From DASZMX01 sp035551475 (GTDB lineage Bacteria > Verrucomicrobiota > Verrucomicrobiia > Limisphaerales > Palsa-1400), in the NCBI GenBank assembly GCA_035551475.1, contig DASZMX010000128.1:1-61557 (forward strand): a stretch of 61,557 bases of DNA. Direction: 5' to 3'. Of this stretch, positions 52,126-61,484 are shown in pieces. How positions within the stretch are numbered: the stretch's first letter is position 1; each line of letters begins with the position of its first letter. The notes under the pieces are model-generated. The model saw only the letters and a program-made list of their open reading frames with translations. It made no database searches and was not told where the DNA came from. The translations under genes and the position numbers were made by a program.

Positions 52126-54359
52126 TGCGTCGGGGACAGCACAATTGAGCCGCTCTGGCCGGAACTAAGAAAGTAGCCGGCGGCTTTGTTCTGCTTCTGG
52201 GAAACATACCCCACGAATGAAACTCTGCGCCCGGTGGTGGGATCGATGAACGATCCCGACCAGCTTCCCGTTTGCCCAACGCTTAAAACAAAGCCATTGG
52301 GCGGATTGGAGCCCGCGTCCACCGTGAACCGCCCGTTTCCGCTCAGGATGCCGCTGAAGGAAAGCCCAGGAACATCCGCGCCGTTAATCGTGACGGAAGC
52401 ATTATCGTTGTCAGTGGATCCGAACGAAAGGGCGCTTTGCCCGTGTGCGCCTGGCACAATGGCCGATCCGAGCAAGGAAATTTGCGCCGAGAAACCATTG
52501 GGATAATAGGCCGCGCCGTTGATTCCGGACCGGAACCAGGAGATCGCGCCATCGAAGTCGCCGCCTTCGGATTGCTCCAAAGTGATTTCACCGGCGATTA
52601 CCTCGCGCGCGCCGCTGACCGCGACATAAAGGGGCCATGTCATATTCTTGGATAGATACGCAGTCTCCACAAACGGCGCGCCATCGGCCAGCCGTCCACT
52701 GGTGGTGACCAGGCCCGAGGTGGCGATGGTCACGTAGGCATAACCATAGCCTTGCGGCGAATCTCCCTGATTGGTGTCCGGCTGAATCCAAGCCGTGAAG
52801 CGGCCCGCCGGCGCTGGATTGGAGCGGGCGTTCCACACCAACCGGTCTGCCGAGATGCTTGACGTGACATTGCCGTCGGAAATGGAGCCGGTGACCTGGT
52901 CGGTGCCGCTGGTGATGTCAACCTGCAAAGTAATTTGCCACGCGCCAAATGTCCCCGTAAACGAACCATCCGCTTGAAACCGGCCGGCAATCGAACGCGG
53001 CGCGCCGTTGAACCAAATGCCGCCGGAGAAGGTTCCCGCCGAAGTCACCGTGACGTTGATGCGGCCGGAGCCTTCCGCGCTGGCCGGCTGCGACGTGATC
53101 AATCCTTCATAAAGCCCCGCCACTGGCACAAATGGATTTGGCGTGAAATTCGCATTCAGCGTCAGGCCATCCTGCATCGTGAACGTCAGCGCGGCGGATT
53201 TGGCCACCACGTTTCCGCTGCCGTCTGTCCAATTGACAAAAAGATTGCCCGCAATGGGAGCCGCAGTAAGCGTGTAGCGTTTTCCGTCGCTCAACGTCTG
53301 GCCGTTGCGATTGGGCGAGACGCGGCCGTCGCCGTTGATATTGACCGTCAATTCGCCGAGGCTCGGCCCCCCGCCGCCCCCTCCTCCGCCGCTCCCGCTC
53401 ACTCCGACATCGGCAACTTCCACGGTGTCATCCGCGCGCCCAATGGCGAGGTTGCCGGTCGTGGGCGAAAAATCGAGGCATTGCACGTTGGGCACATTTT
53501 GGTCGTACACATGAATAGTGGCGCCGGAGCCCATGCTGACGAGCGCGAGGCGGTTCAGGCCATTGTCACCTTCGGAATAGGCCAGCGTTCCCGAATCAGG
53601 CGAGAAAGCGACCGCGTAAACCGGGCTTCCGCCATTGGCGAAAGTAAAACGCGGACTCCAGTCCGAAGTGTTCCACACCCGGCACGAATCGTCGTAGCTG
53701 CCCGTGGCAATCATCGAGCTGTCCGGTGAAAATTTCAGGACGTAAATATCGCTGGTGTGTCCGGTCAAAGTGGCGACGACCGACCAATCCGCCGTGCTGC
53801 GGACGGTGACAAAATTGTCGCCGCCGGCGGAGGCAAGCCATTGGCCATTGGGCGAGAAAGCCACCGCGCGCTGCAAGGCGCCAGAAGTGAAGGTTTTCAA
53901 AAGCGCGCCATCGGTGTTCCAGATTTTGATGAGCGAATCGAAACTAGCCGTCGCAATCCAACGGCCATCGGGCGAGAAATTGCACCAGACATCCCAATCA
54001 GTGTCCGCGGTGATGGCGTGCTCCGCGCCGGAGGGCAAATCCCAGAGCTTGAGCTGTTGATAATTGACGGTGGCCAGCATCGTGCCTGCGGAATTCACCG
54101 ACAAGCTTTCGATGGAGCTGTTGTGAATGTCCGGCGCGCCGCTGTCCAGCGTTTGAATCACCGTGCCGTCGGCGGCGTTGTAGCGGTGGATGAGCCGATC
54201 CGAGCTGCCGGTGATCAGGACGCTGCCGTCCGAGGTGAATTGCAGCGCGTTGACGCGGTCGGAATCCACGGTTTGCTGCCAGATGATGCTCGGACTGCCC
54301 TGGCCGAAAACCCGCGCCGCCGCCAGCCCTAAAATTATAATCAATGCTCCTTTTCGCAT
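52122..54359 (-). CDS. Secreted WD40-repeat protein with B-repeat domain
   Basis: 745 residues from the ATG at 54357-54359; a longer frame to 54683 crosses the divergent transaldolase gene. Signal peptide 1-20 (LIIILGLAAARVFGQ). Seven WD40 blades lie at about 25-330 (VNALQFTSDGSVLITGSSDR; FSPDGRWIATASFDSLIKIW; FSPNGQWLASAGGDNFVTVR; FSPDSSMIATGSYDDSCRVW). A glycine-rich hinge leads to a divergent InlB B-repeat (about 350-415, LTVNINGDGRVSPNRNGQTL). The C-terminal 330 residues are beta-sandwich repeats (FSGGIWFNGAPRSIAGRFQA) typical of verrucomicrobial exported proteins. It is translationally coupled to the GH9 gene, which suggests a shared extracellular polysaccharide task. Confidence 0.85.
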   Translation of the reverse strand: MRKGALIIILGLAAARVFGQGSPSIIWQQTVDSDRVNALQFTSDGSVLITGSSDRLIHRYNAADGTVIQTLDSGAPDIHNSSIESLSVNSAGTMLATVNYQQLKLWDLPSGAEHAITADTDWDVWCNFSPDGRWIATASFDSLIKIWNTDGALLKTFTSGALQRAVAFSPNGQWLASAGGDNFVTVRSTADWSVVATLTGHTSDIYVLKFSPDSSMIATGSYDDSCRVWNTSDWSPRFTFANGGSPVYAVAFSPDSGTLAYSEGDNGLNRLALVSMGSGATIHVYDQNVPNVQCLDFSPTTGNLAIGRADDTVEVADVGVSGSGGGGGGGGPSLGELTVNINGDGRVSPNRNGQTLSDGKRYTLTAAPIAGNLFVNWTDGSGNVVAKSAALTFTMQDGLTLNANFTPNPFVPVAGLYEGLITSQPASAEGSGRINVTVTSAGTFSGGIWFNGAPRSIAGRFQADGSFTGTFGAWQITLQVDITSGTDQVTGSISDGNVTSSISADRLVWNARSNPAPAGRFTAWIQPDTNQGDSPQGYGYAYVTIATSGLVTTSGRLADGAPFVETAYLSKNMTWPLYVAVSGAREVIAGEITLEQSEGGDFDGAISWFRSGINGAAYYPNGFSAQISLLGSAIVPGAHGQSALSFGSTDNDNASVTINGADVPGLSFSGILSGNGRFTVDAGSNPPNGFVLSVGQTGSWSGSFIDPTTGRRVSFVGYVSQKQNKAAGYFLSSGQSGSIVLSPTQ

Positions 54360-54479
54360 AGCGCCCTGAGTAGAACAAAAACCGCCCCGGGCATCATCCG
54401 GCGCCACCCTGTTTCTCAGGTGGCGGAATTCCCGTTGCGCGACAGGCAAGGTTGGAGCACGTTGACCGCAATAAAGATT

Positions 54480-55430
54480 ATGAGCGCTACCAATCAACTG
54501 GAACAACTGCGGAAGTTCACTCGCATTGTGGCTGACACCGGCGATTTTTCCCTCCTGAAGGAATACGCCCCGGAGGACGCCACCACCAATCCCTCCCTGA
54601 TTCTCAAGGCGGCGCAGAAGGCCGAATACAAGTCGGTCGTGCAAAAAGCGATCACCGACGGCAAAAAGAACGGCCTCTCGCACAATGACACGCTGCGCCT
54701 GATCCTGGTGTATTTTGGCCTCGAAATTTTGAAAATTGTCCCGGGCCGCGTTTCCACCGAGACCAGCGCGGAACTTTCATTTGACAAGGATGCCCTCATT
54801 GCGGAGGGGCGCTTCTTCATCGAGACCTATGCCAAGCACGGCATTGGGCGCGAGCGCATTTTGATCAAGCTGGCCTCCACCTGGGAAGGCATCCAAGCGG
54901 CCCAGGTCCTGCAAAAGGAAGGCATCAACTGCAACATGACCCTGCTGTTTTCCCTCGCGCAAGCCGTCGCCGCGGCCGAAGCCGGCGCCAAGCTCATTTC
55001 CCCGTTCGTGGGCCGCATCCTGGATTGGTATAAAGCCGCCAACAAAAAGGATTACGCCCCCGCGGAAGATCCCGGCGTGGTGTCGGTGCAGGAAATTTAC
55101 GCCTACTACAAAAAATTCGGGCACCCCACCGAAGTGATGGGCGCCAGCTTCCGCAGCAAAGGCGAAGTCCTCGAATTGGCCGGCTGCGATCTGCTCACGA
55201 TCAGCCCGGAACTGCTCGGGGAACTCAAAGCTTCCACGGAGCCGGTCGAACGCAAACTTTCCCCGGAAATCGCCCGGAAATCGCCGATCGCCAAAATCTC
55301 CATGGACGAAAAGACGTTCCGCTGGCAGCTCAATGAAAGCGCCATGGCGACGGAGAAATTGTCGGGCGGCATCCGCACCTTCCGCGCCGATGCGATCAAA
55401 CTCGAGGAATTTGTCGCCAAGAATTTTTAG
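54480..55430 (+). CDS. tal: Transaldolase
   Basis: 316 residues from the ATG at 54480. The Schiff-base lysine is K130 in RILIKLASTWEGIQ, with the substrate loops EDATTNPSLILKAAQ and INCNMTLLFSLAQAVAAAEA before the phosphate-binding SPFVGRILDWYK. The length and the long form match TalB (classic 315-residue transaldolase), not the short TalC/fructose-6-phosphate aldolase type. It exchanges a dihydroxyacetone unit between sedoheptulose 7-phosphate and glyceraldehyde 3-phosphate in the non-oxidative pentose phosphate pathway. It is divergent from the WD40 gene and convergent with thiC, 6 bases apart. Confidence 0.97.
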   Translation: MSATNQLEQLRKFTRIVADTGDFSLLKEYAPEDATTNPSLILKAAQKAEYKSVVQKAITDGKKNGLSHNDTLRLILVYFGLEILKIVPGRVSTETSAELSFDKDALIAEGRFFIETYAKHGIGRERILIKLASTWEGIQAAQVLQKEGINCNMTLLFSLAQAVAAAEAGAKLISPFVGRILDWYKAANKKDYAPAEDPGVVSVQEIYAYYKKFGHPTEVMGASFRSKGEVLELAGCDLLTISPELLGELKASTEPVERKLSPEIARKSPIAKISMDEKTFRWQLNESAMATEKLSGGIRTFRADAIKLEEFVAKNF

Positions 55431-55436
55431 CGCGGC

Positions 55437-57266
55437 TTATTCCGGGCTGTAAACCTGGGCGCCTTTTTCGACGAATTCCTTGGCCTTCTCGGCCATGCCG
55501 TCGCGCAGGGCCTCGTCGGCGGAGAGGCCTTTTTCCTCGGCGTATTTGCGCACGTCTTCCGTGATTTTCATGGAGCAGAAATGCGGGCCGCACATCGAGC
55601 AAAAATGCGCGGTCTTGGCGCCTTCCTGCGGCAGCGTTTCATCGTGGAATTCCCGCGCGGTTTCCGGGTCGAGCGATAAATTGAACTGGTCTTCCCACCG
55701 GAATTCAAATCGCGCCTTGCTTAGGGCGTTGTCGCGATATTGCGCGCCCGGATGGCCTTTGGCCAAATCCGCGGCGTGCGCGGCGATCTTATACGCGATG
55801 ACACCGTCCTTGACGTCTTTTTTGTTGGGCAAACCAAGATGCTCCTTGGGCGTGACATAGCACAGCATGGCGCAACCGTTCCAACCGATCATGGCGGCGC
55901 CGATCGCGCTCGTAATGTGGTCATATCCCGGCGCAATGTCCGTCGTCAGCGGCCCCAGCGTGTAAAACGGCGCCTCATGGCACCATTCCAATTGCTTGGC
56001 CATGTTCTCGGCGATCATGTGCATCGGCACGTGGCCCGGGCCTTCGTTCATGACCTGCACGCCATGCGCCCAGGCGCGCTTGGTCAGGTCGCCTTGCGCC
56101 TTCAATTCGCCGAATTGCGCCTCGTCGTTGGCATCCGCAATGGAGCCCGGGCGCAACCCGTCGCCAATCGAAAAGCTGACATCGTAGGCCGCCATGATTT
56201 CGCAAATTTCATCCCAATGCGTGTACGTAAAATTCTCCTTATGATGCGCGAGGCACCATTTCGCCAGGATTGAACCGCCGCGGCTGACAATCCCAGTCCG
56301 GCGCCGCGCCGTCAGCGGAATGAAGCGCAGCAAAACCCCGGCGTGAATCGTGAAATAATCCACCCCCTGCTCGCATTGCTCCAGCAGCGTGTCGCGATAA
56401 ATCTCCCACGTCAAATCCTCCGCCTTGCCGCCGACTTTTTCCAACGCCTGATAAATCGGCACCGTCCCAATGGGCACCGGCGCATTGCGCAAAATCCATT
56501 CGCGCGTCTCGTGAATATTCTTGCCGGTGGACAAATCCATCACCGTGTCCGCGCCCCATTTGATGGCCCAGCGCATTTTTTCGACTTCTTCCTCGATGCT
56601 GGAGGCCACGGCGGAATTGCCGATGTTCGCATTGATCTTCACCAGGAAATTGCGGCCGATAATCATCGGCTCAAGTTCGGGATGATTGATATTGGAGGGA
56701 ATGATCGCCCGGCCGCGCGCCACTTCGTCGCGGACAAATTCCGGCGTGATCTCCGCCGGAATGGACGCCCCGAAAGAATTTCCCGGATGCTGGTGGCGCA
56801 GACTGTCGCGCCGGGACACGTCTCCGGCGGCGCGCCCGCCATTCTCGCGCAAGGCAATGAATTCCATTTCCGGCGTGATGATCCCCTGGCGCGCGTATTG
56901 CAACTGCGTGACAATCTTCCCGGCCTTGGCGCGCAACGGGCGGCGTCGCCCAAATTTGTTGGCGCCATTGCGTCCCTCGTATTCCTCAACGTCCCCGCGC
57001 GCTGTGATCCAGTCGCGCCGCAACGGCGGCAAGCCCTCTTCCACGGTGCCGAGGTACGCGGCGTCGCCCCACGGGCCGCTGCAATCATAAACGCGCACCG
57101 CATCGTTGATCTCGAGCCGGCCATTCATGCCTTTGGTCTGGCTCAGCGAGATTTCGCGGAACGGCACGCGCAAATGCGGATGCCGCTGGCCGGGCACATA
57201 GACTTTTTTGGAATTCGGCAGGCTGTCGCTGCTATGCGATTCAAAAGAACTTTTTGTTGCGATCAT
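55437..57266 (-). CDS. thiC: Phosphomethylpyrimidine synthase (ThiC)
   Basis: 609 residues from the ATG at 57264-57266; an in-frame ATG at 57305 adds 13 residues but sits inside the riboswitch, so the inner start is preferred (GGAAAA lies 7 bases upstream). Radical-SAM-like ThiC with the [4Fe-4S] ligands C556, C559 and C564 in HFCSMCGPHFCSMK at its C-terminal end. Other landmarks: NSKKVYVPG, VNIGNSAVASSIEEEVEKM pattern, MWRW-type VMDLSTGKNIHETREWIL, and EGPGHVPMHMI. It converts 5-aminoimidazole ribotide to HMP-phosphate for thiamine. It is regulated by the TPP riboswitch immediately upstream and is convergent with transaldolase. Confidence 0.98.
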   Translation of the reverse strand: MIATKSSFESHSSDSLPNSKKVYVPGQRHPHLRVPFREISLSQTKGMNGRLEINDAVRVYDCSGPWGDAAYLGTVEEGLPPLRRDWITARGDVEEYEGRNGANKFGRRRPLRAKAGKIVTQLQYARQGIITPEMEFIALRENGGRAAGDVSRRDSLRHQHPGNSFGASIPAEITPEFVRDEVARGRAIIPSNINHPELEPMIIGRNFLVKINANIGNSAVASSIEEEVEKMRWAIKWGADTVMDLSTGKNIHETREWILRNAPVPIGTVPIYQALEKVGGKAEDLTWEIYRDTLLEQCEQGVDYFTIHAGVLLRFIPLTARRRTGIVSRGGSILAKWCLAHHKENFTYTHWDEICEIMAAYDVSFSIGDGLRPGSIADANDEAQFGELKAQGDLTKRAWAHGVQVMNEGPGHVPMHMIAENMAKQLEWCHEAPFYTLGPLTTDIAPGYDHITSAIGAAMIGWNGCAMLCYVTPKEHLGLPNKKDVKDGVIAYKIAAHAADLAKGHPGAQYRDNALSKARFEFRWEDQFNLSLDPETAREFHDETLPQEGAKTAHFCSMCGPHFCSMKITEDVRKYAEEKGLSADEALRDGMAEKAKEFVEKGAQVYSPE

Positions 57267-57304
57267 AATTTTCCGTGGAAAGAAGGGGAAAATCCCGAGG
57301 GACA

Positions 57305-57391
57305 TCTCCCTTCGCCAGCATTACCTGGATCAGGTTCATCGGGTCTTGTGCCTTCGCACAACTCTCAGCCTCAACTGTCAGGCTCCCCGCG
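57305..57391 (-). promoter_or_regulatory. TPP riboswitch (THI element) upstream of thiC
   Basis: Read on the minus strand, the segment contains the conserved GGGGAGCC, GGCTGAGAG, the variable P3 arm, GACCCGATGAACCTGATC and CAGGTAATGCTGGCGAAGGG, in THI-element order. It binds thiamine pyrophosphate and lowers thiC expression. The end of the aptamer overlaps the upstream in-frame ATG at 57305, and no terminator-like U-run follows before 57266, so control of translation initiation is more likely than attenuation. Confidence 0.95.
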
Positions 57392-57438
57392 CCAACCGCA
57401 CCATAAGGCGGCTGGGCCGAAGCTTCAAGACACAAGAT

Positions 57439-59415
57439 TTAGGGGCAGAGCTTGACGAGAAGATTATTCAGCTCGAGCAGACGGACCGGTTTGCCGATGA
57501 GGGCATCGACCCACGGAGTCGTTTCGCCATCCGCTTTCATCATTGAGCCCCAGCCCGTCATCATGATGATCGGCGTGGTGGGCGATTCCGCCTTGATGCT
57601 TTGCGCGAGCTGTTTGCCGTCCATTTCCGGCATGCCAAGGTCTGTGATAACCGCCTGGTAAGGCTGGTTGCCGTGCAGCGCGGCCTTGAAAAGCGCCAGG
57701 CCTTCCGCGCCGCTCGAAGCGAGCGTCACTTGATGATGAAAACCGCCGAGGCAATCCTGCAAAACATTGCGAATATCCGGCTCGTCATCCACGCAGAGGA
57801 GATGCAGCGAACGCGCCAATTGGGTGGGAGCCGCCACCGGGGCCGCAGCCGCGCGCGCCGATTGTTTGCGCAACGGAAACGAAAGCTGCACACACGTGCC
57901 CGCGCCTGGCGAGCTCTCGATATCGATGGAGCCTTCGTGGCGGCGCATCATGCCGTACACCATCGCCAGGCCGAGCCCGCTGCCGCCTCGTTGCGCCTTG
58001 GTCGAAAAAAACGGCTCCAGACAATGATTGCGCGTGTGCTCATCCATGCCCATCCCGGTGTCCCGGACTTGAATCAAAAGATGCGGCAGCGCCGCCCAAT
58101 GTTGCGTGGGATCGGGGCGGTTGAGACATTGGCTGCTCAACGTGATGCGGCCGCCCTGCGGCAGCGCATCAACCGCGTTGAAAATGAGATTCGTCAGCGC
58201 TTCCCGCAAATCGCGGGGATCGCTCAACAATGGCGGCGCGGTGGGATCCAGTTCCGTTTGGACGGTAATTGAAATGCCCTGCCGCTGGGAGACATCGCGC
58301 CAGCGGGGGCGCGTCAATTCCACCATCTCTTCGAGGATTTCGTTGACGTTCACCTTGACCAGCGTTTCGGTCTCGACTTGCGGGCGATAGAATTCCCGCA
58401 TGCGCGAAACAATATGCGCGATGTCCTCGCCGCACCGCTGAATGGCCAGCAAATAGCGGCGCGCGCTCTCGGGCATTTCCGGCACCGCCAATAAAAGCAA
58501 ATCGGTGTAAGCCGCAATCGGGGAGAGCGCATTATTGACGTCGTGAGCGACGCCGCTGGCCATTTGCCCCAACGCGCGCAGACGCTCCTGCTGCACCACG
58601 CTGGATTGGGTGCGGCGCAATTCGTCGTAAGCCTTTTGCACGTCGCCGGTCAGGCGCACCTGATCATAAAGGCTGCGGCATTGCTCCTCGGCGCTGACCA
58701 CTTTCACCTGCAACGCCTGTTTCTCCGAACGCACTGCTTCCATTTCCGTGCGCATCTCCTCGGTCTTATGCCGCACTTCCTCCAAAACCAGCACGATCAT
58801 GCTGACGGCGATGTAAAGTTGCAGCACCGCCGCCGCAAAAAATCCCGCGCTCCGTAAATTCGGATCAATCTGCGAAACCGGGTACGTGGCCAAATAAAGC
58901 CCCCACAACACAAAGCCCAGTGACAACATGCCCGCCCCGACGTAGGGCATTTTCTTGCGGACGCGATAAAAGCACGAGGCCGCAAACACGCTCCCGCAAC
59001 CCAGCAAAAGAAACACCGGCATCTCGATTTGCGCCACCGTCTTGAAAACCGACGGGCTGACAAACGTCCAGACCATCAGGAAGAGCATGAACAGGCCGAA
59101 CAGCGTTTGGCGCGTCGGCAATCCCAGGAACGCGAGGCTCCCCCACAGCAAAAACACCGCCGAGATGGAGATGCACCACTGCTTGAACATGAACATCCAC
59201 GAATGCACCGGCGCATCCGGGCTTGTCAAACAGAGGGTCAGCCACAGGGCGTAAAACAGCCACGCAGCGGTCCAGACGTTGAAATATTGCCGGCGGGTAA
59301 AGCGATTAAGGTAGTAGAAGAGCCCCACCAACACCCAGACGCTCAATAAAGACACCATCAAGGCCGCCCGCAGATATTCCTGCGAGAAAACGAGATTGAA
59401 GGTCTCCATCTTCAT
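57439..59415 (-). CDS. Membrane hybrid histidine kinase (7-TM-like sensor, HATPase, REC)
   Basis: 658 residues. The N-terminal 225 residues hold about seven membrane helices with no periplasmic loop of size (LMVSLLSVWVLVGLFYYLNR; IEMPVFLLLGCGSVFAASCF), resembling 7TM sensor modules. A coiled coil (about 230-290) leads to HisKA with phospho-acceptor His in MASGVAHDVNNALSPIAAYT, then an ATPase with NLIFNAVDALPQGG, VRDTGMGMD and GSGLGLAMVYG. The C-terminal receiver has CVDDEPD, acceptor Asp in ITDLGMPEMDG, MMTGWG and IGKPVR. The C-terminal REC is conserved, so this is a true hybrid kinase. Signal and output target are unknown. It sits 48 bases from the riboswitch. Confidence 0.93.
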   Translation of the reverse strand: MKMETFNLVFSQEYLRAALMVSLLSVWVLVGLFYYLNRFTRRQYFNVWTAAWLFYALWLTLCLTSPDAPVHSWMFMFKQWCISISAVFLLWGSLAFLGLPTRQTLFGLFMLFLMVWTFVSPSVFKTVAQIEMPVFLLLGCGSVFAASCFYRVRKKMPYVGAGMLSLGFVLWGLYLATYPVSQIDPNLRSAGFFAAAVLQLYIAVSMIVLVLEEVRHKTEEMRTEMEAVRSEKQALQVKVVSAEEQCRSLYDQVRLTGDVQKAYDELRRTQSSVVQQERLRALGQMASGVAHDVNNALSPIAAYTDLLLLAVPEMPESARRYLLAIQRCGEDIAHIVSRMREFYRPQVETETLVKVNVNEILEEMVELTRPRWRDVSQRQGISITVQTELDPTAPPLLSDPRDLREALTNLIFNAVDALPQGGRITLSSQCLNRPDPTQHWAALPHLLIQVRDTGMGMDEHTRNHCLEPFFSTKAQRGGSGLGLAMVYGMMRRHEGSIDIESSPGAGTCVQLSFPLRKQSARAAAAPVAAPTQLARSLHLLCVDDEPDIRNVLQDCLGGFHHQVTLASSGAEGLALFKAALHGNQPYQAVITDLGMPEMDGKQLAQSIKAESPTTPIIMMTGWGSMMKADGETTPWVDALIGKPVRLLELNNLLVKLCP

Positions 59416-59515
59416 GCCATCCTAATGCGATCAATGTATTTGGCAAGGATGACATCGGCAGGAATCGAAAAGAAATTAAGCCCCCGAACCCGGCCGTCTG
59501 GAAGCGCTTGGCTGG

Positions 59516-60550
59516 TCAGCGTTCCATGAGCGCCGTCGCAAGAATGGGCATGGCCTTCGGATGGACGAAGCCGCCCTTCGGATTATTCTCGAAACTGCAC
59601 TGATGCAAAATGTTATTGGTGCAGGACGGATCATTGATCACGAACGCTTTTCCGCCCGAATTGCTGATCATGAGGTTCGCAAATTTATTGCCGATGCAAG
59701 CCGTCCCTGGAGCGAGGCTCCAACCGCTCGCGCCGCATACTGCCGTTTGCGCCATGAACACGCCGTGGTTGCGGCTATGCCGGATCGTCAGGCCGTCGAA
59801 AGTGTTGCTGCACGATTGGCGCATAAAGATTCCCAGGTCATTGTTCGTCAAGACCGCGTCCTGAATGCGGTTGCGATTAAAATCCAAATCCAGCGAAATG
59901 CCCGCGCACAAGTTGTCATGGAGGTTTAATTGCGAAAACTGGCTGTCCTCCGTCAGATAACATGCCAACCCATCGAATTGATTGTCAAATGACGTCAGAT
60001 TTCGCACCGTCAAACGCCGATTAACCGCCGCCGTCACCACACCACCCGAGCGGCAACGGGCGCAAACCACGCCCTCCACCACCGTATCCATCACATTGCG
60101 AATCTCCACGCCGTTATTATTGATCACGCCGCCGTCGGCCAGCCGGTGCCAGCGTTCGACCTGTTGATGACGGCGGTTGCCATCGATAAAGACATTGGCC
60201 AGCCGCACATTTTTGACGGCGTGTGGCGACGGGCTTTGGGGCACCCCGAGAATAACCACCGGGCAATTGGCGTTATCGGCCAAAAAGAGTATGGTGTCCA
60301 AGCCGGCGCCGCGCAGCGTCAGGTTATCACGCTGCAAGATAATGGGCTGGCGGACGGTGTAAGTCCCCCGCGCCAGGACGACTTCGCCGCCGGCAGCCGG
60401 AAGGCTGTCCAAGGCGGCTTGAATCTCCACATCGGTGGCGTTGGTGGGCAGGGAAACGGTCGCGGCCATAAGGCTGGCGCTCAGACTGGCCACACCCAAG
60501 GCGGCAAGAAATGTGGCGACGACAAAGCGGAAAGCTGATTTTTTCTGCAT
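59516..60550 (-). CDS. Secreted right-handed beta-helix (pectin-lyase-fold) protein
   Basis: 344 residues from the ATG at 60548-60550; a 23-residue longer frame begins at 60619 and overlaps the probable promoter. The signal peptide (FRFVVATFLAALGVASLSAS) is followed by a typical pectate-lyase superfamily entry (ATDVEIQAALDSLPAAGGEV, VLARGTYTVRQPIILQ, RDNLTLRGAGLDTILFLADN) and then parallel beta-helix rungs (VKNVRLANVFIDGNRR, RLTVRNLTSFDNQFDG, SQLNLHDNLCAGISLDLD). Catalytic Asp clusters typical of pectate lyase or GH28 are not evident. It may be a surface or glycan-binding protein rather than an active lyase. Confidence 0.8.
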   Translation of the reverse strand: MQKKSAFRFVVATFLAALGVASLSASLMAATVSLPTNATDVEIQAALDSLPAAGGEVVLARGTYTVRQPIILQRDNLTLRGAGLDTILFLADNANCPVVILGVPQSPSPHAVKNVRLANVFIDGNRRHQQVERWHRLADGGVINNNGVEIRNVMDTVVEGVVCARCRSGGVVTAAVNRRLTVRNLTSFDNQFDGLACYLTEDSQFSQLNLHDNLCAGISLDLDFNRNRIQDAVLTNNDLGIFMRQSCSNTFDGLTIRHSRNHGVFMAQTAVCGASGWSLAPGTACIGNKFANLMISNSGGKAFVINDPSCTNNILHQCSFENNPKGGFVHPKAMPILATALMER

Positions 60551-60623
60551 ACGTGCTAACAATTGACCCGTCTCCTTTATAGACGCGCGAGATTGAATAA
60601 ACTTCAAAATCGGCTTCATATTT

Positions 60624-60651
60624 TAACATAATCCATTAGCCCCCATAGGCA
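60624..60651 (-). promoter_or_regulatory. Possible sigma70-type promoter for the beta-helix gene
   Basis: On the minus strand TTGCCT (60646-60651) and TATGTT (60624-60629) are separated by 16 bases, with an A-rich patch upstream (60670-60690) that could act as an UP element. It would start transcription near 60617, leaving about 67 leader bases before the preferred ATG at 60550. Each hexamer departs from consensus, so this is tentative. Confidence 0.28.
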
Positions 60652-60762
60652 AGTCCCTGATTGACGATTTTTTGAAGTTTTTTTTGAAACGCTCCTTTAG
60701 GCCGACTCCACCGGAAGCGATGGAGAACTAAGCCGCCCTCGCATTGATCGCCGCGCGCGACA

Positions 60763-61323
60763 TTAGAGCGCGATTGTTGCGCGTCTCTCTTGCGTTCGCG
60801 GGTAAAGGCCGGCCTGTCGAAAGCGATCGAGCAAGGCAGGAACGCCGTGGATGCGGGCAAAATCCAACTCTCCTTGCGTAACGCCGATGCAGCGCAGGAC
60901 GCCACACGGTTCGCGCCGCAGGCCCGCGCGCAATTGAGCGCTGAGCATTTCCTCGAACACGATTCCTTGCAGCGGCGCTTCCGACCCCACCCACGGGCCG
61001 ATGGCCAGCGTGTCGCCGTCTTGAAACAGATCGACCAAGGATTGCCGCCCGATGGAGGTCAATACATCGACACACCATTGCTCCTCATCGCATTCCGCCG
61101 CCAGCTCATAGCGGCCGAGAGCGCCCCGCTTCTGCGCCGCGTGCCCGAACAGATCCCACGAAACGTAGGTGACAAACTCCTGCCGGCCCGCTCCGACCGT
61201 CAGGAAATTCAAGCTGCCTCCGGCGTCGAACGGAAGAATCCGCGACTGAATGGGACGATCGAACGGCCCAATCTTTTGATCAAGCAAACTAAAATAGGCT
61301 TTGGCCAATTTTGGAATGTTCAT
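60763..61323 (-). CDS. Suppressor-of-fused-like domain protein
   Basis: 186 residues, soluble. The order of elements (FVTYVSWDLFGHAAQKRGAL, YELAAECDEEQWCVDVLTSI, DGDTLAIGPWVGSEAPLQGI, VLRCIGVTQGELDFARIHGV, ALLDRFRQAGLYPRTQERRA) recalls the bacterial suppressor-of-fused (SUFU/DUF) domain, in which a central G-x-V/I motif and a C-terminal L-x-x-A-x-x-x-G-x-x-A-L-L helix occur. Bacterial SUFU proteins often act as immunity or scaffold proteins. No toxin gene lies beside it here. The family call is moderate. Confidence 0.6.
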   Translation of the reverse strand: MNIPKLAKAYFSLLDQKIGPFDRPIQSRILPFDAGGSLNFLTVGAGRQEFVTYVSWDLFGHAAQKRGALGRYELAAECDEEQWCVDVLTSIGRQSLVDLFQDGDTLAIGPWVGSEAPLQGIVFEEMLSAQLRAGLRREPCGVLRCIGVTQGELDFARIHGVPALLDRFRQAGLYPRTQERRATIAL

Positions 61324-61484
61324 CCGCCGGGCACTGACGTTTGCTGCTACCGCATGTCAATAACGTGAATCCAGCGTCCTTCAAGCTCGAAAAGCCGCCA
61401 TTCCTCAGCTTTGCAAATTCACGACCGGAAAGGATGGGCGTGACGGGGCTTCGTCGGGGCGCTATTTTTAGGTTCAACACTGCC

